Shown here: piece after piece, positions 4,930-8,777 of the stretch
How the letters are laid out: the number at the start of each line of letters is the position of its first letter
Position numbering within the stretch: the first letter of the stretch is position 1
Assembly: GCA_001796965.1 (NCBI GenBank)
Contig: MGOA01000162.1
Span: 1-8,777 of the forward strand
Length of the DNA: 8,777 bases
Direction: 5' to 3'
Origin: Chloroflexi bacterium RBG_16_64_43
Lineage (GTDB): Bacteria > Chloroflexota > Anaerolineae > Anaerolineales > RBG-16-64-43
The notes under the pieces: generated by a model
Databases searched by the model: none
What the model was told of the DNA's origin: nothing
The model's input: only the letters and a program-made list of their open reading frames with translations
Program-made: the position numbers and the translations under genes

Positions 4930-7416
4930 TTAACGGCCGGAGAGCGCCTGGAAGTAGACCTGCAGCACGGTCTCGGCCGGCTTGCCGTGCACGGATGGCG
5001 AAGCGTCGCGCAACCCCACCCCCGGATAGTAGCCCCAGGCAACGAAACCGCTTACCCAATCCCGTGCGGCCGCGTTGGCCAGCAGCGCCTGATAGGCGTT
5101 GGCTTGGAGGTTGAGGTTGGGAGCGATGGCAAGCGCCACCGGCGAGCCGGAGGTCAGCGCCTCCAGGGCTAAACACGCGCCGCTGGTGTCGTTCGGGCAG
5201 CCGCTGGCGCCCCCATTGGCCGAGGCCAAGGCCGCGGTAATGACAATCGGCTTGCCCAGCGGACGTAACACGGCCACCTTGCCATCCAGGAGCGCCCCGG
5301 CGGCGGCGGACATCTCCTCAAGGCTCGCGCCATCATTCGCGCCCAGCGGCGCTCGCACTTGGACGTAAATCTCATCCACCTCGTCAAGGAAGAGGGGCGG
5401 CATTTGCAGTTGGTCGGTGAGCATGAGCTCCACGGCCATGCGCCCGCCGAAGTGGTTGCGTAAATCGCGAATCAGCACCCGCCAGCGGATCTCGGCATCT
5501 GCCGGAGCACCGGCCGCGCCCGGCATGGCCGGGACCACTGAGCTACGTGCCACAACCAGTTCTTCCACGCCGGCTTGCTGCGCCAGATCCGCATAGCCCA
5601 CCAGGAAGGTGCGGTAAGCGGTGAACCAGGCATTCCACCATTCGGTGCTCTTCGGCGCCGCGGCCCACCAATCACCGAGCGAACCGCTCAGCGGGAGCAG
5701 GTCCGGCGCCAGCACGATGCGCAAGCCGGCCGAGCGCGCCGAACCGATCTGCGCCAAGAGGTCCTGGCGCAAGGGTGAGTTCAATCCAGGCAGATAGACA
5801 AGGTCCGGCAGCGGAGTGACCGCGGCCGCATACCAGGCAGGGCTGAGCACGAGCGTGTTGAGACGCATCCCTACCAGATCCACCAAGGTCGGATCGAACG
5901 GGCGGCGCCATGGCGCGGAAGTAAACACAACGCCGCTGCGAAAGTCGGGCCGCGCAGCCGGCGCCGCCAGAACCAGTGACGGCGCGGGGGCGTCGCTCCA
6001 GGCGACCCAAGCTTGCACCGTATCGGCAAGCGCTTGCGGCTGGCCCGAGGGTGTGAACTGCCGCCCAGCCGGGTTGGCGCCGGCGGTGGCAGCGTCGTCG
6101 GCCACACCGCAATCGCCGTTACGGCAGTAGCGGTATGCCACCGGCCCTGGCCATTCCAGAGGGCTGAACAGCGTATAACTCCAGCGTTGCACCCCGGCGC
6201 TCCACATCGGCACCGGATTCATCCAGATGCCCGGGAAGGGCGCGAATTGAATCGAGACGCTCTCCGTGGTCGGTGTGCCGGCGGGCACGCTGGCGTCGAA
6301 GCTCACCGCTCCGCCCGCCGAATGCCAGGTGATAACGCCGTCGGTTTGCAGCACGTCCATCTGCGGCACGTCCAACTCGCGCACCACAAGCGCGCTTGTG
6401 CCATCACGCTCGGCATTCCAGAACCCGTCGCCCAGGCTGAACTTGTAGCGCAGGTGAAACCCCACCGGCAGCGAGAGCACCGCCACCGATGTTCCATCCG
6501 GCAGCGGCGTGAGGGTGATCGCGCGTGTCGGTTCGATGAGCGAACCTGCGGCCGCGGGCTGGAAGGTGCTGCCCAGCGCAAGTAGGTTGCCAACCAACCG
6601 CACCGGCGCGCCGGCCGGCGTATCGGCCGGCAAGAAGACGTGCAGGGTCACCGACACGCGCGATGCCGGCACAAGCTGGACATCGCCCGGGGTCTCCGCG
6701 CCGTCGGCCACGATGGCCTCTTGTTGGAACACTCGATAGTTGCCGTCTGGATCGAAGTAGACCAGCATATGCTTGCCGGCCGGCACCGAATCGAACTTGT
6801 AGGCGCCCGCCGAATCGGTCCAGGTGCGCATGCCCGCCACCGAGACCATCAGGCCGGGAATGGCCAGGCCGGTGGCTTGGTCGCGCACCAAGCCGTGCAC
6901 CCGGCCGGAGGGGCGCGTGTAGGTTGTAGTCAGCCAACGGGAAACCTGGTCGTCGACGGTATTCGCCCCGGTCACGAGAAACAGGCGGTAATCGACGCCT
7001 TCGCCATTGGGCAAAGCCTCCAGCGTTTCGCCCTCGCCGCGCAGCGAGTAGCGGTAGAAGACAAGCCGCCCGCGAGGCAGGTCCGCGCGGGCCTCCCACT
7101 TGCCCTCCCCGATCGCCTCCATCGAGATCACCGTCGAATTGAGCGCCAGGCTGGTGACTTCGTCCAGCAGGTTGAGCACGACTTGCGATTCCGAGTCGGT
7201 GCCGTCGGGCACAGAGACGATGAAGGTCACTGGCAGGCGGGCGGCGGGGGTGGTGGTCGGGAACGGATAGCGCGTAGGGGCCGGACCGCCACCGATCCCG
7301 GGACCGCCGCTGCATCCCGCCATCAAGGTTATGACCAGCACCCCCAGGGCGTTGCGCCACAAGCTGCGCCAAGCCATGGGCTGCCGCTGTGCGATTCCAG
7401 GTCGTTTCATCATCAT
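4930..7416 (-). CDS. Modular lipoprotein: carboxypeptidase-regulatory and CBM-like domains plus GH113-like TIM barrel
   Basis: The protein is 828 residues from the ATG at 7416. An N-terminal signal ends LVITLMAGC, with Cys35 as the probable lipid attachment site. A Pro/Thr-rich linker (about 46-58) follows. Residues 60-160 look like a beta-sandwich. Residues 168-250 (SGRVHGLVRDQATGLAIPGL, then TDSAGAYKFDSVPAGKHML) are a carboxypeptidase regulatory-like domain. Residues 253-340 resemble a starch-binding (CBM20/48-like) fold: PVRLVGNLLALG, then LPVGFHLRYKFSLGDGFWNAE. A second similar module spans about 365-445. From about 490 to the end is a TIM-barrel-like domain of the kind seen in many Chloroflexota lipoproteins, loosely like GH113, ending in SVHGKPAETVLQVYF. 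I cannot confirm catalytic acids, so enzymatic activity is unproven; carbohydrate binding at the cell surface is an inference. Start is uncertain: three tandem ATGs (7416, 7413, 7410) and another at 7377, which gives a compact 22-residue signal, are all in frame. Confidence 0.8.
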   Translation of the reverse strand: MMMKRPGIAQRQPMAWRSLWRNALGVLVITLMAGCSGGPGIGGGPAPTRYPFPTTTPAARLPVTFIVSVPDGTDSESQVVLNLLDEVTSLALNSTVISMEAIGEGKWEARADLPRGRLVFYRYSLRGEGETLEALPNGEGVDYRLFLVTGANTVDDQVSRWLTTTYTRPSGRVHGLVRDQATGLAIPGLMVSVAGMRTWTDSAGAYKFDSVPAGKHMLVYFDPDGNYRVFQQEAIVADGAETPGDVQLVPASRVSVTLHVFLPADTPAGAPVRLVGNLLALGSTFQPAAAGSLIEPTRAITLTPLPDGTSVAVLSLPVGFHLRYKFSLGDGFWNAERDGTSALVVRELDVPQMDVLQTDGVITWHSAGGAVSFDASVPAGTPTTESVSIQFAPFPGIWMNPVPMWSAGVQRWSYTLFSPLEWPGPVAYRYCRNGDCGVADDAATAGANPAGRQFTPSGQPQALADTVQAWVAWSDAPAPSLVLAAPAARPDFRSGVVFTSAPWRRPFDPTLVDLVGMRLNTLVLSPAWYAAAVTPLPDLVYLPGLNSPLRQDLLAQIGSARSAGLRIVLAPDLLPLSGSLGDWWAAAPKSTEWWNAWFTAYRTFLVGYADLAQQAGVEELVVARSSVVPAMPGAAGAPADAEIRWRVLIRDLRNHFGGRMAVELMLTDQLQMPPLFLDEVDEIYVQVRAPLGANDGASLEEMSAAAGALLDGKVAVLRPLGKPIVITAALASANGGASGCPNDTSGACLALEALTSGSPVALAIAPNLNLQANAYQALLANAAARDWVSGFVAWGYYPGVGLRDASPSVHGKPAETVLQVYFQALSGR

Positions 7417-7545
7417 CCATCCATCGGCGCCGCCAACGGCGCGCGCCCTATGCAACGATTGGCTTGTGCGCTTCGAGCAGCATGCATCCCACGCACGCGA
7501 CGCAGGCGGGCCTGGAGGGCGGCACCTGACAATGGGCGCTCCGGG
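7417..7545. other. Short spacer between zinc-ribbon and modular lipoprotein genes
   Basis: No gene or convincing promoter is seen. A small hairpin GCGCCG-CCAA-CGGCGC (7427-7442) lies about 10 nt upstream of the tandem ATGs of the lipoprotein gene. A TTGTCA string on the minus strand (7526-7531) resembles a -35 box, but no AT-rich -10 follows it at the right spacing. The lipoprotein gene may be co-transcribed with the zinc-ribbon gene upstream. Confidence 0.3.
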
Positions 7546-7773
7546 CTAGCGGCTGCCGGCCGCTGCCGGATCCTCGGCCTTGTCTTCTGCGGGGGGTTCG
7601 AGCATGGGCGCCGGGGGCGGCAGCGACTTGAGAAACTTCATCGTCACCGTCCCGCACTTGGCGCATTTTCCCCGCGCTGCCGGCCGCCCATTGCGGGTGT
7701 TGAGGTATTCCACCTCCACCATCGGGCGTTGGGCCTTGCAGCGCACGCAATAGGCTTGGATTACCTGGGCCAT
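7546..7773 (-). CDS. Small zinc-ribbon protein, DUF5679-like
   Basis: This 75-residue protein has two CxxC knuckles, AYCVRC (Cys9, Cys12) and GKCAKCG (Cys37, Cys40), separated by the NGRPAARG segment. That is the pattern of DUF5679 mini zinc ribbons, which bind one zinc and have no established function. The C-terminal 25 residues are a Pro/Glu/Ala-rich tail (PPPAPMLEPPAEDKAEDPAAA) beyond the domain, longer than in the minimal family members I recall. The start at 7773 puts the domain near the N terminus, as usual for the family, but no Shine-Dalgarno lies close to it. An in-frame ATG at 7836 has an excellent GGAGGTG 4 nt upstream (GGAGG 6 nt) and would add 21 residues with two tyrosines and no recognisable motif. 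AGCGGC-TGCCG-GCCGCT (7548-7564) forms a small hairpin across the stop codon. Confidence 0.75.
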   Translation of the reverse strand: MAQVIQAYCVRCKAQRPMVEVEYLNTRNGRPAARGKCAKCGTVTMKFLKSLPPPAPMLEPPAEDKAEDPAAAGSR

Positions 7774-7800
7774 AGGTTGCTGGCTGGCACTCCCGACGGG

Positions 7801-7809
7801 ATAATAGCA
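7801..7809 (-). promoter_or_regulatory. Possible extended -10 for the zinc-ribbon gene
   Basis: On the minus strand the sequence reads TGC-TATTAT, an extended -10 with five of six consensus bases, in an otherwise GC-rich stretch. No -35 is visible. It would start transcription near 7794, about 21 nt before the ATG at 7773. If it is real, the start at 7836 with its strong ribosome site would be excluded for that transcript. Confidence 0.35.
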
Positions 7810-7836
7810 CAAATGCCCAGTTGCGCTCGGCTGCAT

Positions 7837-8276
7837 ACGGCACCTCCAGGAGTCGGCGCACTTCGCCGGAGGCTGCAATCGGCGTGCCAGCGCGCGGGGC
7901 AATCCATCTTGACGAGGGACGGCAGGGGCTGCAACCTCGCGCGGCCCTTCGTACGTTGGTGCAACTACCTGTGCGGCTGTCTTGGGACAGGGCTGGCGGG
8001 GGACCCCCCCACAACTCGACGGCAACTCCCCCGGCTGTTTCATTAAGGTCATCCCCGCTTCGAGCGCGGGGGGATCCAGGAGCCCAATCGAATGCGAACG
8101 ATCGGGCACCCTCGTGGGGTCAGTCCATGTCCACCTCAACAACGCACGGCCTGCACTTTCCTCGCGCCTCTTCCAGACCGCGTTCTCAAGCGACACCTCT
8201 GGCCCACGCCTCAGCGCCCGCTCGTCGACTGAACCGGCCTTTCCCAACCATGCCTCGCGGACCATGCATCGGCCCC
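7837..8276. other. Gene-free spacer upstream of the divergent lipoprotein
   Basis: Frames stay open on both strands because the DNA is GC-rich, but none of the translations shows a domain, a signal peptide or a ribosome site linked to a recognisable protein. The stretch contains a REP-like palindrome (8048-8080), a G5-A-C-run string near 8002-8014, and a run of unstructured sequence. It probably carries the divergent upstream regions of the zinc-ribbon and lipoprotein genes. Confidence 0.5.
8048..8080. repeat. REP-like palindrome, GGATCC/GGGGATGAC type
   Basis: On the minus strand the sequence reads CCTGGATCCCCCCGCGCTCG followed by AAGCGGGGATGAC. CCCCGC (8053-8058) pairs with GCGGGG (8066-8071), or alternatively CGCT (8056-8059) with AGCG (8063-8066) inside CCC/GGG. 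The layout TGGATCCCCGC...GCGGGGATGAC is that of a palindromic intergenic repeat widespread in many bacterial genomes. Only one copy is in this window, so its family cannot be established here. Confidence 0.45.
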
Positions 8277-8305
8277 TTGAACGCAGCACGGTTTCAGGGT
8301 ATCCT
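8277..8305 (+). promoter_or_regulatory. Sigma-70-type promoter for the lipoprotein at 8410
   Basis: TTGAAC (8277-8282) and TATCCT (8300-8305) are separated by exactly 17 bp, each matching four of six consensus bases. Transcription would begin near 8312, giving an untranslated leader of about 98 nt. Confidence 0.5.
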
Positions 8306-8329
8306 CAGGCCTGCGGTGAGCCGATACGG

Positions 8330-8352
8330 TCGCGCGGGGTTGTCTCGCGCGA
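8330..8352 (+). promoter_or_regulatory. Leader hairpin of the lipoprotein mRNA
   Basis: TCGCGCG (8330-8336) pairs with CGCGCGA (8346-8352) around a 9-nt loop, within the predicted 5' untranslated region and about 40 nt before the ribosome binding site. It may stabilise the leader; no riboswitch class is recognisable. Confidence 0.35.
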
Positions 8353-8409
8353 TCTCGCATCACGGGCCAGGTCGGCCACAAACCAACTCAACTCTGGAGG
8401 AGACTAGCC

Positions 8410-8777
8410 ATGTCGAGGTTCGCTCTTATTCTTGTGCTTGCCACTGCACTCACGCTGGGATGCAGCCTGACCAGCGGTGCCGCCCCAAGTGGCGGCGATA
8501 CCAACATCTTGTTCCAGGATGACTTCTCCGACACAGGTAGCGGGTGGGATAGCACCACCACCGACAGCGCCTCGACCGACTACGCCAGCGGGGCGTACCG
8601 CATCTGGGTCAACGATACCAACAGCGATTATTGGGCGAACCCCGGCTTGAGCTTCACCGACGTGAGGATCGAAGTTGAAGCAACCAAGGTCGGCGGGCCG
8701 GACGACAACGACCTGGGGGTCATCTGCCGCTACCAGGACACCGAGAACTTCTACTTCGCCCTGATTTCGAGCGACGG
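8410..8777 (+). CDS. Predicted lipoprotein with LamG/DUF1080-like domain, N-terminal part (runs off right edge)
   Basis: The visible 122 codons start with MSRFALILVLATALTLGC, a short signal peptide ending at a probable lipidated Cys18. The -3 position is Thr rather than the usual Leu, so the lipobox is slightly atypical. A Gly/Ser-rich linker (about 19-31) follows. From about residue 33, ILFQDDFSDTGSGWD, then YRIWVNDTNSDYWANPGLSF, VRIEVEATKVGGPDDNDLGV and ICRYQDTENFYFALISSDG match the start of a concanavalin-A-like beta-sandwich of the LamG or DUF1080 kind that is common in secreted Chloroflexota proteins. These domains bind or process carbohydrates in some families; no activity can be assigned here. 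The ATG is supported by GGAGGAG 7 nt upstream (GGAGG 9 nt) and by the promoter at 8277-8305. The downstream architecture is unknown because the gene is cut by the window end. Confidence 0.85.
   Translation, partial: MSRFALILVLATALTLGCSLTSGAAPSGGDTNILFQDDFSDTGSGWDSTTTDSASTDYASGAYRIWVNDTNSDYWANPGLSFTDVRIEVEATKVGGPDDNDLGVICRYQDTENFYFALISSD

Noticed and set aside
6640..8046. Long plus-strand open frame (468 codons) opposite the modular lipoprotein and zinc-ribbon genes
   Set aside because: It runs antisense to two supported genes, has a His/Arg/Gly-rich translation with no domain or ribosome site, and is expected from high third-position GC on the other strand.
7837..8289. N-terminal extension of the zinc-ribbon gene up to 8289
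   Set aside because: The added residues show no domain or conserved look, cross a REP-like palindrome, and start without a ribosome site.

Overview
GC-rich bacterial chromosome segment. The gene content (a MecA-like penicillin-binding lipoprotein, a DUF5679-type mini zinc ribbon, a lipoprotein joining carboxypeptidase-regulatory and carbohydrate-binding-like modules to a TIM barrel, a LamG/DUF1080-like lipoprotein, and a glutaconate-type CoA-transferase pair) most resembles the Chloroflexota, around Anaerolineae/Caldilineae. That assignment rests on remembered family distribution, not on a search.

Layout, left to right. 1-156 (minus) is the first 52 codons of an acyl-CoA dehydrogenase that continues off the left edge. 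157-510 is a gene-free stretch rich in repeats: a 55-bp period, 44-bp direct repeat containing a near-perfect palindrome with 19-bp arms. 511-536 is a strong hairpin after the penicillin-binding protein gene (564-2777, minus). A second hairpin (2854-2883) lies between that gene and the CoA-transferase pair (beta 2895-3671, alpha 3679-4695, minus, 7-bp gap). A third hairpin with the same GGCCGCG core (4765-4800) lies between the alpha subunit and a large modular lipoprotein (4930-7416, minus). A small zinc-ribbon gene (7546-7773, minus) follows. After a gene-free spacer holding a REP-like palindrome, a divergent lipoprotein gene begins at 8410 (plus), with a recognisable sigma-70-type promoter, and runs off the right edge.

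The minus-strand genes appear to form several separate transcription units rather than one operon. PBP has its own extended -10 promoter. Hairpins sharing one core sequence lie downstream of PBP, of the CoA-transferase pair and, at a distance, of the modular lipoprotein. Metabolically, the CoA-transferase and the acyl-CoA dehydrogenase both fit acyl-CoA or dicarboxyl-CoA catabolism. Three of the other genes encode probable surface lipoproteins, so the window mixes CoA metabolism with cell-envelope functions. I see no mobile-element genes, CRISPR array, tRNA or rRNA. The most unusual material is the palindromic tandem repeat upstream of the acyl-CoA dehydrogenase and the shared hairpin family. 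I do not see a clearly new multi-gene system.
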